38,124 bases of DNA, taken from the NCBI GenBank assembly GCA_017964465.1, contig JAGCRY010000184.1:1-38124 (forward strand), read 5' to 3'. A program made the translations under genes and the position numbers. The notes under the pieces are model-generated. The model searched no databases. It saw only the letters and a program-made list of their open reading frames with translations, and was not told the origin of the DNA. Shown one piece after another: positions 16,908 through 24,299 of this stretch (positions within the stretch are counted from its first letter, which is position 1; every line of letters starts with the position of its first letter). Source of the stretch: Bacteroidales bacterium. Its GTDB lineage: Bacteria; Bacteroidota; Bacteroidia; Bacteroidales; UBA3824.

Positions 16908-17480
16908 TCAGTATAATTGTTGGAATGTCTTGTAGTGGTCGTCCGTGTAGAATATCAGTCCGTCATTGCTGAAGACAATTCTTTTGGCGTTTCGCTTTCC
17001 GCTTTTGTAGTCGATGTCACATTCAAAGTATTTCCGTTTGTTGGCTTTTGGGAGTTGCCCCTCATAGTTTCCGAAACGGTCGCCCCCAATGCTTTTCCCT
17101 GGTGCGACTTTTTTGAGGTTTCCCTTGGTGTTGTCCCATCCGAGGGCCTGCGCATCGGCTTTTGTGATGTAGTTGTCTGGCAGATGACCGAATGTGTGAA
17201 TATAGAGGGCTACGCGCTCTTTGTCGGTGTATTGTCCTTTTTCTTTAACCTTGACGTCCGTTTCTGTTTCATCGGCTTTCTTTGTGTCTTCCGTCTTTTG
17301 GATGTCGGACGGCGTGTCATAGTTTGAGAACAACTGCGAGGGCTGGGATGAGGAAACGTCCTGTGATGCGCCGCCGGTCTGAGACGAGCCGCCAGTCTGA
17401 GGTGTGCCGCCGGGCTGCATGCATGCCGCCATGATGAGCGACATGGACAGTGTTATTAGGAATGATATTATCTTTTTCAT
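16908..17480 (-). CDS. Barnase-type guanyl-preferring ribonuclease, lipoprotein
   Basis: The 190-residue protein (ATG at 17480) has a lipoprotein signal ending in LIMAAC (C20), then a Gly/Ser/Gln/Thr-rich linker (21-55) and a charged segment. From about residue 80 it follows Bacillus barnase closely: LPDNYITKADAQALGW, TKGNLKKVAPGKSIGGD and the YFECDIDY...RNAKRI...DDHYKTF end. Key residues are kept: K119 (barnase K27), E153 (E73, base), R163 (R83), R167 (R87) and H182 (H102, acid). It should be an active RNase. It lacks barnase's usual Sec-only signal and is instead lipid-anchored in the envelope. A barstar-type gene follows after 20 bp. Barnase is best known from Bacillus, so this context is unusual. 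Confidence 0.93.
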   Translation of the reverse strand: MKKIISFLITLSMSLIMAACMQPGGTPQTGGSSQTGGASQDVSSSQPSQLFSNYDTPSDIQKTEDTKKADETETDVKVKEKGQYTDKERVALYIHTFGHLPDNYITKADAQALGWDNTKGNLKKVAPGKSIGGDRFGNYEGQLPKANKRKYFECDIDYKSGKRNAKRIVFSNDGLIFYTDDHYKTFQQLY

Positions 17481-17519
17481 AATCAATATGTTTGGTTATA
17501 GTGAATAAATCTTTTCTCT

Positions 17520-18008
17520 TTATGGCATCTGTTTGAGATAAACGATGCTTCGGTGGAGAATGACGATTTGAATCAAATCTTCTTTAGGCAGGTTGTCGGC
17601 GATTTCCGCAGGCTTGTAGTTTTTGTATCTGACGGAGTCGCTGTCTTGGTCGATTAGCAGGATTGGAGTGTCTTTTGCGATCCTGAGCGTTTCGAGCGTT
17701 GTGGACTGGTTGACAATGATTTTGTCAGTGTTGTCAAAACGTTTGTGCCTTTGGGCGTATTCTGCGGCTTCCTTGCCCGATAGCATCTTCACACGGTCAA
17801 ACACCACCACGAATGTAGTGTCGCAGAATGCGATGCGTTTGTAGATTGCGAAAGTTGTGTCGGGCGTGTTGCGCCTTGTTTCTATGGAGTCCGTTCTGAT
17901 GGAGTCCCGTATTCGTTGCTGGCGTTTTTCCTCGGCGTCATTTAGCCTTGTGTCGAAACACGAGGTCATGAGCAAAGCCGCCCATAGGAAACATAAAAAG
18001 TATTTCAT
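17520..18008 (-). CDS. Small lipoprotein of unknown function
   Basis: The 162-residue protein has a lipoprotein signal ending in LLMTSC (C17), then an Arg/Asp/Glu/Thr-rich segment (18-55), and a C-terminal part (about 55-162) with alternating hydrophobic residues (TFVVVFDRVKML, PILLIDQDSDSV, IQIVILHRSIVYL). No family is recognised. It is the first gene of the six-gene minus-strand run, 39 bp before the barnase-type gene. It could be an envelope partner of the ribonuclease, but only position supports that. Confidence 0.7.
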   Translation of the reverse strand: MKYFLCFLWAALLMTSCFDTRLNDAEEKRQQRIRDSIRTDSIETRRNTPDTTFAIYKRIAFCDTTFVVVFDRVKMLSGKEAAEYAQRHKRFDNTDKIIVNQSTTLETLRIAKDTPILLIDQDSDSVRYKNYKPAEIADNLPKEDLIQIVILHRSIVYLKQMP

Positions 18009-18035
18009 GGTCGCTGCACTTTTTTAAATTGTTAT

Positions 18036-18071
18036 CAAAAAGGCGGACCCGAAAAGTGTCGAGCCCGCCTT
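18036..18071 (-). terminator. Intrinsic terminator after the ferredoxin gene
   Basis: On the minus strand AAGGCGG (18071-18065) pairs with CCGCCTT (18046-18040), with partial pairing inside the loop, and is followed by TTTTTGAT. It separates the ferredoxin gene from the small lipoprotein gene 32 bp further on, so the six-gene run needs its own promoter or read-through. Confidence 0.75.
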
Positions 18072-18095
18072 AGTTCTGCCGGAAAGCTTTTTTTA

Positions 18096-18269
18096 TTAGT
18101 TGCCCGGAGCGATTGCGCCGCACGGACAAGCATCGGCGCATGCGCCACATTCTACGCACTTGTCAGGGTCGATAGAATATACGTCGCCTTCGATGATTGC
18201 CTCCTGAGGACATTCGTCCTTGCAGGTGCCACACGCCTGGCAGTCGGTTTTGCTGATTACGTATGCCAT
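18096..18269 (-). CDS. 2[4Fe-4S] ferredoxin
   Basis: This 57-residue gene has start CAT 18267-18269 and stop TTA 18096-18098 on the minus strand. It encodes two C-x2-C-x2-C-x3-C-P clusters: C10-x2-C13-x2-C16-x3-C20-P and C38-x2-C41-x2-C44-x3-C48-P. It opens with MAYVISKTDC and ends GAIAPGN. This is the classical clostridial-type bacterial ferredoxin that carries low-potential electrons in anaerobes, for example with pyruvate:ferredoxin oxidoreductase. It is monocistronic, with a -7 element upstream at 18325-18332 and a terminator just downstream. There is an additional cysteine, C50. Confidence 0.95.
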   Translation of the reverse strand: MAYVISKTDCQACGTCKDECPQEAIIEGDVYSIDPDKCVECGACADACPCGAIAPGN

Positions 18270-18324
18270 AATTCTAAATTTGATTGTTTGTTGTTTTAAT
18301 AATAATTGTTTGTTATTTTCGTTG

Positions 18325-18332
18325 CAAATATA
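18325..18332 (-). promoter_or_regulatory. Bacteroidetes-type -7 element (TATATTTG) for the ferredoxin gene
   Basis: Read on the minus strand, TATATTTG matches TAnnTTTG exactly, 55 bp upstream of the ferredoxin ATG. A clear -33 TTTG at ideal spacing is not seen; the nearest (18356-18359) is 23 bp away. Confidence 0.55.
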
Positions 18333-18356
18333 GCAACAAATAGAACACGAAACAAC

Positions 18357-18387
18357 AAAAAAAACTTTTTTTTGAAAAAAAATTTTT
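18357..18387. other. Alternating homopolymer tract A8-C-T8-G-A8-T5
   Basis: In the intergenic region between the divergent ferredoxin and OB-fold lipoprotein genes, eight A, one C, eight T, one G, eight A and five T follow each other. The tract can fold on itself and should be strongly bent. It lies upstream of both promoters and may help open or bend DNA there. Confidence 0.8.
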
Positions 18388-18460
18388 AATCGGTGGCTGC
18401 AAGGTCTTGGAAAGATTGCTTTTTTTTCATTACTTTGTAGTGTTAAAACAACTAACGGAA

Positions 18461-18820
18461 ATGAGATTATTGTATATCATAACATCATTGGTCATCGTGA
18501 TTGTCTTGATGTCGGCGTGTACTACCCCGATTCATGTCATCAATCAGCATCCGGCATTCTTCGATGGCAGGAAGGTGACTGTGAAGGGCAAGGTTATCAA
18601 TACTTTGCACTTGGACGACCTGAGTTTTTTCACCATCAAGAGCGGAGGCAACAAGATGAATGTCACGACAAATGACTTTCTGCCCGTGGTGGGCGATAAT
18701 GTGAAGGTTCATGGTACCGTGGATGCCAATTTCTATTACCAACGCGATACCATACTCGTCATCCATGAGGTTGTAAAACCCAAGGATTCGCCAACAATGT
18801 TCAATAAGGTGGTCAATTAA
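18461..18820 (+). CDS. Small lipoprotein with an OB-fold-like domain
   Basis: The 119-residue protein starts at ATG 18461; an in-frame ATG at 18407 would add 18 residues encoded across a TACTTTG promoter-like box (18431-18437), so it is rejected. The signal ends in LMSAC. The body (FFDGRKVTVKGKVINTL, FFTIKSGGNKMNVTTND, GDNVKVHGTVDANFYYQRD) has the strand pattern of a small OB-fold barrel, as in tRNA_anti-like or CcmE-like proteins. No ligand can be named. The FHA protein follows after 10 bp, so the two are probably made together. Confidence 0.75.
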   Translation: MRLLYIITSLVIVIVLMSACTTPIHVINQHPAFFDGRKVTVKGKVINTLHLDDLSFFTIKSGGNKMNVTTNDFLPVVGDNVKVHGTVDANFYYQRDTILVIHEVVKPKDSPTMFNKVVN

Positions 18821-18830
18821 TTGGCTGATT

Positions 18831-20300
18831 ATGAGATTGTTTTTGAAATATATCGTTGCTGTGCTGGTTTGCATGTCGGCAGGGAGCGCATCTTCACAGG
18901 ATATGAGTGTGCAGGGCGTTGATGACGATGGCTACCCCGAAATTGTTGCGAGGGTAAGGGTTATTGCATCGGTCGAGGACAGCATACATGTCTTGGAAAA
19001 AGGTGTTAATGTGGCTTGTCACATTGAGGAAAGCGTCTCAAAATCTGGCGACAGGGGTGGCAAGATGCACGTTTTTCTCATTGAAAACTCATATTATCTC
19101 CATCATAACGGCGTTTTTCCACAGATAAAGAGGGCTGTGTCTCGTATTGGCGACTATCTTGACCATGATGATAATGCCAACATACTCTATTTTGGTCCTC
19201 AGGGACAGGGCGTCAGGTTCATAAGTGCGGAGCAGACTTCGGACATGAAAATGTTGTGTGATATGACGGGCTATCACCTTCATCCTCAAAGTGACAGCGC
19301 AGCAACCGGCAACGACCTCGAAAACGCCATCAAAATCACAATGGACTATTGCATCCGTCATCGCCGCAATTATGAGACTATCATTCTCACCCTTATTTCA
19401 AGGGGCTTTGACACGGGGAATGTAAGACAGTTTGCCTCCGATTTTTCACGTCGTGCACAGGATAACGGCATATATTTCAACATTTTGATGTACAATTCTG
19501 AATCCCAGAATGTCAAGCGTGAGTTGCAAGACCTCGCCTCCGCCACAGATGGTTGTTTCGGGCTGTTTGATGCTGGGAACATTGAACCTTCGCTTGCGCA
19601 GTCGCTCGAAAAGATTGGAAAGGCTAAGTACAAGGAGTATTTCAAGGAGTATGTCGTTTCCTTCAAAGCCACTCAAAGCGGCGAAACCAACAGTTTTACA
19701 GTGAATTGTGGCAATACGAGCGTCCTATGTGAATATACAAACCCTGGAAAGAGCGGTCTGATGGGCAAGCATCCGCTGCTTGTTACGATAGTGATTATCT
19801 TGATTGCGGCGATAGCGGCGACGATTGTGTTCATGAGGTTTCGCCTCAGAATCATACGCAGGATTGACAGCCGCGCACAGAGCCATGTCGATGAAATCAA
19901 GCGTCAAAACCGCATGTTGAAACAGGAAATCGAGAAATACAAACGCCATCCGCTAAGCATGGCGCATAAGTTTGACAATATTTATGTTGAGGAGACCCTC
20001 ATCGGCGCTGGCAAACTTGTGCCGAAACTTGTCACAATGGATGGTGACCGACAGCAGGTTTTCAATATCACTAAACTCACGATGGTCATTGGGCGTAATG
20101 ATACGTGTGACATTGTGCTCGAAAACCGCACCGTCTCTGGAACTCATGCCACTCTGACAAATGAGGGCGGTTTCTTCTATATCGCCGACAACGACAGTAC
20201 AAATGGCATTTTTGTCAATGACATCAGGATTATGAAAAGCAAGGTCAGCACCGACGACCGAATCAGAATCGGCTCAGTGTTAGCCAAGATAGTATATTAG
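18831..20300 (+). CDS. vWA-like / transmembrane / FHA domain protein
   Basis: The 489-residue protein has a signal peptide (1-22, SASSQ) and an extracytoplasmic vWA-like domain (about 78-265). Its metal site is degenerate: E85-N-S87 takes the place of DxSxS, T159-G160 and D194 may supply the other positions. A single membrane helix (316-335), a basic coiled coil (340-372) and a C-terminal FHA domain (about 398-489) follow. The FHA domain keeps G421-R422, S436/H439 and N458-G, the residues that bind phosphothreonine. The design suggests a receptor that links an outer domain to cytosolic phospho-signalling. No Ser/Thr kinase or phosphatase is encoded in the window, so the partner is unknown. 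Confidence 0.85.
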   Translation: MRLFLKYIVAVLVCMSAGSASSQDMSVQGVDDDGYPEIVARVRVIASVEDSIHVLEKGVNVACHIEESVSKSGDRGGKMHVFLIENSYYLHHNGVFPQIKRAVSRIGDYLDHDDNANILYFGPQGQGVRFISAEQTSDMKMLCDMTGYHLHPQSDSAATGNDLENAIKITMDYCIRHRRNYETIILTLISRGFDTGNVRQFASDFSRRAQDNGIYFNILMYNSESQNVKRELQDLASATDGCFGLFDAGNIEPSLAQSLEKIGKAKYKEYFKEYVVSFKATQSGETNSFTVNCGNTSVLCEYTNPGKSGLMGKHPLLVTIVIILIAAIAATIVFMRFRLRIIRRIDSRAQSHVDEIKRQNRMLKQEIEKYKRHPLSMAHKFDNIYVEETLIGAGKLVPKLVTMDGDRQQVFNITKLTMVIGRNDTCDIVLENRTVSGTHATLTNEGGFFYIADNDSTNGIFVNDIRIMKSKVSTDDRIRIGSVLAKIVY

Positions 20301-20345
20301 GTTGTTTTTATTGTTTTTTATGTATTTTATTCCATTTTTTATCCG

Positions 20346-20353
20346 TACTTTTG
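20346..20353 (+). promoter_or_regulatory. Bacteroidetes-type -7 element (TACTTTTG) for the GH8 gene
   Basis: TACTTTTG matches TAnnTTTG and lies 37 bp before the GH8 ATG. No convincing -33 TTTG is seen at 19-21 bp. It implies separate transcription from the FHA gene. Confidence 0.6.
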
Positions 20354-20390
20354 CACCGAAAAAAAATAAACCGTTATTATAAATACTATT

Positions 20391-21728
20391 ATGAAAAGAT
20401 TATTATTGACATTATGTGCGTTCAGTGTCGCGGTTGCGTCGTGCCAGAAGCCGCTGAAACCATGGGACAAGGGCGCATTTGAGACCGGCGAGTACCGCAA
20501 TGTTTTCCAGGAAGCGGGCTATTCGCAGAAAGACATCGACGCCAAGGTTGATGGTATTTTCAATGATGTTTTCTTTGGTAAAAACCGTATCTATTTCGAG
20601 GTCGGCGACACTATGGGCTATGTATCTGACGTCAAGAACAAGGACGTCAGGACAGAAGGTCAGTCATACGGACTGATGGTTGCTGTGCAGATGGATCGCA
20701 AGGACATCTTCGACCGCATCTGGCGTTGGACCAAGTGTTATATGCAGCATCAGGACGGTGTGCGCAAAGGCTATTTCGCATGGAGTTGTAAGATTGACGG
20801 CACGCGCAATTCTGATGGCGCGGCGTCGGACGGCGAATTGTATTTTGTGACCTCGTTGCTGTTCGCTTCAAACCGCTGGGGCGACAATACCGGCATCAAC
20901 TACAAGGCTGAAGCGCAGAACATCCTCAATTGCACAATGCCAAAGGAACTCTCCGAGGAGGAGTCGAGGGCAATGTTGCCGCCATTTATGCGCAATAACG
21001 ACACCATCAAACTTCCAAAATCATCAATGTTCCTCATCGACCCGACCACAAAGTTGATAACCTTCACCCCCGACGGCTATGGTCAGCGTTACACAGACCC
21101 GTCATACCACATTCCTGCGTTCTATGAAGTGTGGGCGAAGTATGCTGATGACGGCAGGTCTGACTATTGGAAGGAGTGCGCTCAGAAATCCCGAGAATTC
21201 CTCCATAAAGCCATCAATGAGACAACAGGCCTCAATCCCGACATGTGTAACTTTGACGGTTCTTTGATGCAAGGGTTTGGCGGTCGTTACAATGCTGGCA
21301 ACAATTTCCGTTATGACTCGTGGCGTGTCCCGATGAACATCGCCCTCGATTATGAGTGGTCTTGCGCCGACAAGGAATGGCAGCGTGCGTATGGTGAAAA
21401 AATCCAGAATTTCTTCTATTCCCAAGGCATCAATGACTATGTTGATCAGTACCGTGTGGACGGCACAAAGCCCGAAGGCAACGAAATTCTTCCGGCAGGT
21501 GGCTTCCCGAGGGCGTTGCGCCATTCTGTTGGCATTGTCTCCACGCTCGGTGCGGCTTCCGTGATGTGTTCTCATCCTAAGGCGAAGGAGTTTGTGGACG
21601 CGCTTTGGAATTTGAAGCACGAGCCGCTCGCAGACGGATTCTATGATGAATATTACGACGGATTGCTCAGGCTGTTTGCTGTGATGCATTTGAGTGGTCG
21701 CTATCGTATTATTGAGCCGAAGAAATAG
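20391..21728 (+). CDS. GH8 reducing-end xylose-releasing exo-oligoxylanase-like lipoprotein
   Basis: The 445-residue protein has a lipoprotein signal ending in AVASC (C18). The (alpha/alpha)6 barrel carries the GH8 acid motif VRTEGQSYGLM (E89), the D147 region NSDGAASDGELYF and the FRYDSWRVPMNIALDYEW motif, where D309 matches the general base D263 of Bacillus halodurans Rex (recalled). It is far closer to Rex enzymes than to GH8 cellulases or chitosanases. It should trim xylose from the reducing end of xylo-oligosaccharides in the envelope. It stands 7.4 kb away from the rest of the xylan locus, with its own promoter and terminator. Confidence 0.92.
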   Translation: MKRLLLTLCAFSVAVASCQKPLKPWDKGAFETGEYRNVFQEAGYSQKDIDAKVDGIFNDVFFGKNRIYFEVGDTMGYVSDVKNKDVRTEGQSYGLMVAVQMDRKDIFDRIWRWTKCYMQHQDGVRKGYFAWSCKIDGTRNSDGAASDGELYFVTSLLFASNRWGDNTGINYKAEAQNILNCTMPKELSEEESRAMLPPFMRNNDTIKLPKSSMFLIDPTTKLITFTPDGYGQRYTDPSYHIPAFYEVWAKYADDGRSDYWKECAQKSREFLHKAINETTGLNPDMCNFDGSLMQGFGGRYNAGNNFRYDSWRVPMNIALDYEWSCADKEWQRAYGEKIQNFFYSQGINDYVDQYRVDGTKPEGNEILPAGGFPRALRHSVGIVSTLGAASVMCSHPKAKEFVDALWNLKHEPLADGFYDEYYDGLLRLFAVMHLSGRYRIIEPKK

Positions 21729-21748
21729 GGCAGACCCAGATTGATATG

Positions 21749-21801
21749 AAAAATGTTTGGAGACATCTTTATATATAAGGTGTTTCCAAACATTTTTTGT
21801 G
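21749..21801. terminator. Long bidirectional hairpin between convergent GH8 and kinase-like genes
   Basis: AAAAATGTTTGG (21749-21760) pairs with CCAAACATTTTT (21786-21797), and the inner ACATCTT/AAGGTGT extends the stem, leaving a short AT loop. A- and T-runs flank it on both sides, which suits termination in both directions. Confidence 0.85.
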
Positions 21802-21822
21802 TGTGGAGTTGAGCATGAAGCC

Positions 21823-22491
21823 CTACAAACTCCATTTCTTTTTCATCAATTCAATAGTCATGTCAGCCGTGCCTTCAATGCCAAACAGTGAAACATTCAT
21901 GCAGGCATCATAACTTTGAGCCGCGCCCCAGGTTTTGCCGGTGAAGTAGTTGTAATATTTTGCACGGCGGCTGTCCTCGCGTTCAATCATGAGCCTTACT
22001 TTCTCGCGGTCGTCAATTCCGCGACGCTTTGATACGCGCTCGATGCGGTCGTCGATGGGTGCCCAATAGAAAATACTCATGCAATATTCATAGTCGCGGA
22101 GAATATAGTCGGAACAACGCCCAATTATCACACAGTCGCTTTCCACTGCTGCCTTGCGTATGGCGTCGGACTGTTCCTTGAAAATGTTTTCATCGCTGAT
22201 TAAGGAATTGTTGCCGGCGATAAGGTGGTTGATGTTCTGGAAAAAACTGCTTGAGACTGGCTTTTCGTCCTTCTCTGCAAAAAGTTTTTTGTCGATGCCG
22301 CTATGCTGCGCCGCATAAGACAAGAGTTCCTCGTCATAATATTTCATGCCAAGCTTGTCGGCAATGGTTCGTCCAAGAACCCTGCCGCCGCTTCCAAACT
22401 GCCGACCTATGCTCAATACTTTTTTCGGGGTCATGATAGGAACGATTTGTTGATTTTCGATTTTCAACTTTAATCTCTCATCTCTCTTCAT
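21823..22491 (-). CDS. Cytidylate-kinase-like family protein
   Basis: The 222-residue protein resembles the Cytidylate_kin2 family: LSIGRQFGSGGRVLG (P-loop variant without the Lys), YYDEELLSYAAQHSG, CVIIGRCSDYILRDYEYC, and a lid-like EREDSRRAKYYNYFTGKTW. The true CMP kinase of the organism is probably elsewhere, so the substrate is open. The start at 22491 overlaps the carA stop (TAATG), indicating translational coupling. A shorter start at residue 20 (MTPKKV) is possible. It shares about the same domain as the C-terminal half of the protein at 14212-15480. Confidence 0.85.
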   Translation of the reverse strand: MKRDERLKLKIENQQIVPIMTPKKVLSIGRQFGSGGRVLGRTIADKLGMKYYDEELLSYAAQHSGIDKKLFAEKDEKPVSSSFFQNINHLIAGNNSLISDENIFKEQSDAIRKAAVESDCVIIGRCSDYILRDYEYCMSIFYWAPIDDRIERVSKRRGIDDREKVRLMIEREDSRRAKYYNYFTGKTWGAAQSYDACMNVSLFGIEGTADMTIELMKKKWSL

Positions 22492-23558
22492 TAAATCAAC
22501 TTAACAAACTCGTCGAACAGGAATTCTGTATCGACAGGTCCGCCGCACGCTTCGGGGTGGAATTGCGTGGAGAAAATCGGTTTGTTTTTGTGCCTTATGC
22601 CTTCACATGTTCCGTCGTTGACATTCACGAACCATGCAGACCAGTCACCGGAGATGGTTTTTGTGTCGATTGCAAAGCCGTGGTTTTGGCTTGTGATATA
22701 GCAGCGGTCTGTGCCTTCGCGCAGTACGGGCTGATTGTGGCTGCGGTGTCCATATTTGAGTTTGTAGGTGTCGAAACCAGCCGCGAGAGCAAGAAGTTGG
22801 TTGCCGAGACAGATGCCGTAAATCGGCTTGTCTTGTTGCAATGCTTTTCGCAGGTTGTCAATTGTCGCCACGCACATTTTCGGGTCACCGGGGCCGTTTG
22901 AGATGAACAGTCCGTCATATTTCAAAGTGGTAAAATCATAGTCCCACGGCACGCGGATTACCTTCACGCCACGTTTTGTGAAGCAGCGGATTATGTTGTT
23001 TTTCACTCCACAATCAACAAGCACCACAGTTTTTTCCCCGTCTCCATATTCCGAAACTTCCTTGCATGAAACCTTTGCTACAAGGTTGTCCTTGTTAGGG
23101 TCGTAGTCGGCTGGTATGTTGTCGTCGATGATGATTTTTCCGAGCATCGAGCCTTTTTCACGGAGGCGTTTTGTGAGAGAGCGGGTGTCTATGCCGCATA
23201 TTCCCGGTATGTCGTATTCTTTGAGCCAGTCTGCAAGGCTCTTGGTAGCATTCCAATGGCTGTATTCAAAAGAATAGTCATCAACGACGAGACCTTGTAC
23301 ATGAATCCTGTTTGACTCGTAGAAATCTGGAATATTGTCGGTCTCATGGTCGCCGGGTATGCCATAATTGCCAATCATCGGGTATGTGGAGACCAAAATC
23401 TGCCCCTTGTAACTTGGGTCGGTAAGGCTCTCGGTGTAGCCTGTCATGGCAGTATTGAACACAACTTCGCCCGCCATCGACCTGTCGCTGCCAAACGACA
23501 AGCCCTCGTATCTTGTGCCGTCTTCGAGCAAAAGCACGGCTTTATGGAGGTTATTCAT
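22491..23558 (-). CDS. carA: Carbamoyl-phosphate synthase small (glutaminase) subunit
   Basis: The 355-residue protein matches CarA over its full length. The N-terminal domain contains NTAMTGYTESLTDPSY, and the class I amidotransferase domain has the catalytic triad C250 (YGICLGNQLLAL), H334 and E336 (QFHPEACGGP). It supplies ammonia from glutamine to CarB for carbamoyl phosphate, used in arginine and pyrimidine synthesis. Its ATG overlaps the argR stop by 8 bp, and its stop overlaps the next gene, so the three genes form one unit. carB is not in the window, which is unusual because carA and carB are often adjacent. Confidence 0.97.
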   Translation of the reverse strand: MNNLHKAVLLLEDGTRYEGLSFGSDRSMAGEVVFNTAMTGYTESLTDPSYKGQILVSTYPMIGNYGIPGDHETDNIPDFYESNRIHVQGLVVDDYSFEYSHWNATKSLADWLKEYDIPGICGIDTRSLTKRLREKGSMLGKIIIDDNIPADYDPNKDNLVAKVSCKEVSEYGDGEKTVVLVDCGVKNNIIRCFTKRGVKVIRVPWDYDFTTLKYDGLFISNGPGDPKMCVATIDNLRKALQQDKPIYGICLGNQLLALAAGFDTYKLKYGHRSHNQPVLREGTDRCYITSQNHGFAIDTKTISGDWSAWFVNVNDGTCEGIRHKNKPIFSTQFHPEACGGPVDTEFLFDEFVKLI

Positions 23559-24024
23559 TTATAAATTTTTCTTTAATGTAAGGAAATTCGAAAATCAACT
23601 TCTCTTTCACTTGTTTGCGGGAGTAGCCGTCGCGGATGACGATTATGATAGTGTCGTCGCCGGAGACCGTACCAGCAAATTGAGACAGGTTGTGCGAGTC
23701 GATGAGAGCGCTCACGGCATTTGCATAACCGCCTCCGGTGCGTATCACAACTATCGACTGTCCGACAAACTCCACCGAAATTATCTCCGAGGCTATGCCC
23801 GCGCCCTGCGTCATTTCGGTCTCGTCGGGCAGTTTGTAGATGTAGCCGCCAACGCCGTCAGGTATGCGTGACGCCTGTATTTCCTTGAGGTAACGCGAAA
23901 GGCTTGCCTGTGTGACTTCTATGCCACGCTCGCTGAGGCGCGAGATGATGTCCTGTTGGGAACGTACCACTTCGCTTTTTATGATATGCGATATCTCCGA
24001 TATGCGGTTTTGCTTGCTGTTCAT
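23551..24024 (-). CDS. argR: Arginine repressor
   Basis: The 157-residue protein starts at 24024; the further upstream frame has no ATG and would run through the promoter. The N-terminal winged helix (QQDIISRLSERGIEVTQASLSRYLKEI) and the C-terminal arginine-binding/trimer domain with GTVSGDDTIIIVIRD are typical of ArgR. It senses arginine and represses biosynthesis genes, and may control itself and carA. I see no convincing ARG box upstream. Confidence 0.95.
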   Translation of the reverse strand: MNSKQNRISEISHIIKSEVVRSQQDIISRLSERGIEVTQASLSRYLKEIQASRIPDGVGGYIYKLPDETEMTQGAGIASEIISVEFVGQSIVVIRTGGGYANAVSALIDSHNLSQFAGTVSGDDTIIIVIRDGYSRKQVKEKLIFEFPYIKEKFINE

Positions 24025-24057
24025 GTAGTGGGAATCTTTTTTATATTTTTTCGTCTG

Positions 24058-24065
24058 CAAAATTA
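24058..24065 (-). promoter_or_regulatory. Bacteroidetes-type -7 element (TAATTTTG) for argR-carA
   Basis: On the minus strand, TAATTTTG fits TAnnTTTG and lies 33 bp before the argR ATG. A -33 TTTG is not seen at the usual distance. Confidence 0.5.
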
Positions 24066-24256
24066 CCAATTGATTTTGACATAAAAAAACGTTTAGCAAA
24101 GTAATTTTATTAAATAAGTGTGTTCTTTTCTGTTTCCAAATATTTAGAAATAGTTAAAACAAATTCGATTTAAAATTAAATTCAAATTTTTTTTAAAATT
24201 TTTATCGCTGTAAAAATCTAAATATCAAATAATTATAAAAAAACAGAAAAAAATAT

Positions 24257-24285
24257 TTTTTCGACCGTGAAAAAAAGTCGAAAAA
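24257..24285. promoter_or_regulatory. Perfect 9-bp palindrome (TTTTTCGAC / GTCGAAAAA), operator candidate
   Basis: TTTTTCGAC (24257-24265) and GTCGAAAAA (24277-24285) are perfect inverted repeats with an 11-bp A-rich spacer. The site ends 6 bp before the -7 element of the acyl-CoA synthetase gene and therefore covers its -33 region. A dimeric repressor site is the simplest reading. Confidence 0.6.
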
Positions 24286-24291
24286 TATATA

Positions 24292-24299
24292 TACATTTG
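24292..24299 (+). promoter_or_regulatory. Bacteroidetes-type -7 element (TACATTTG) for the acyl-CoA synthetase gene
   Basis: TACATTTG matches TAnnTTTG and lies 64 bp before the ATG at 24364. It sits directly downstream of the 24257-24285 palindrome. Confidence 0.65.

Noticed and set aside
18407..18460. Upstream start for the OB-fold lipoprotein
   Set aside because: The extension lacks coding character, crosses a TACTTTG promoter-like box and would hide the lipoprotein signal that begins at 18461.
24150..24250. ARG box upstream of argR
   Set aside because: AT-rich sequence gives ATTCAA half-sites by chance; no paired TGAAT-N-ATTCA arrangement was found.
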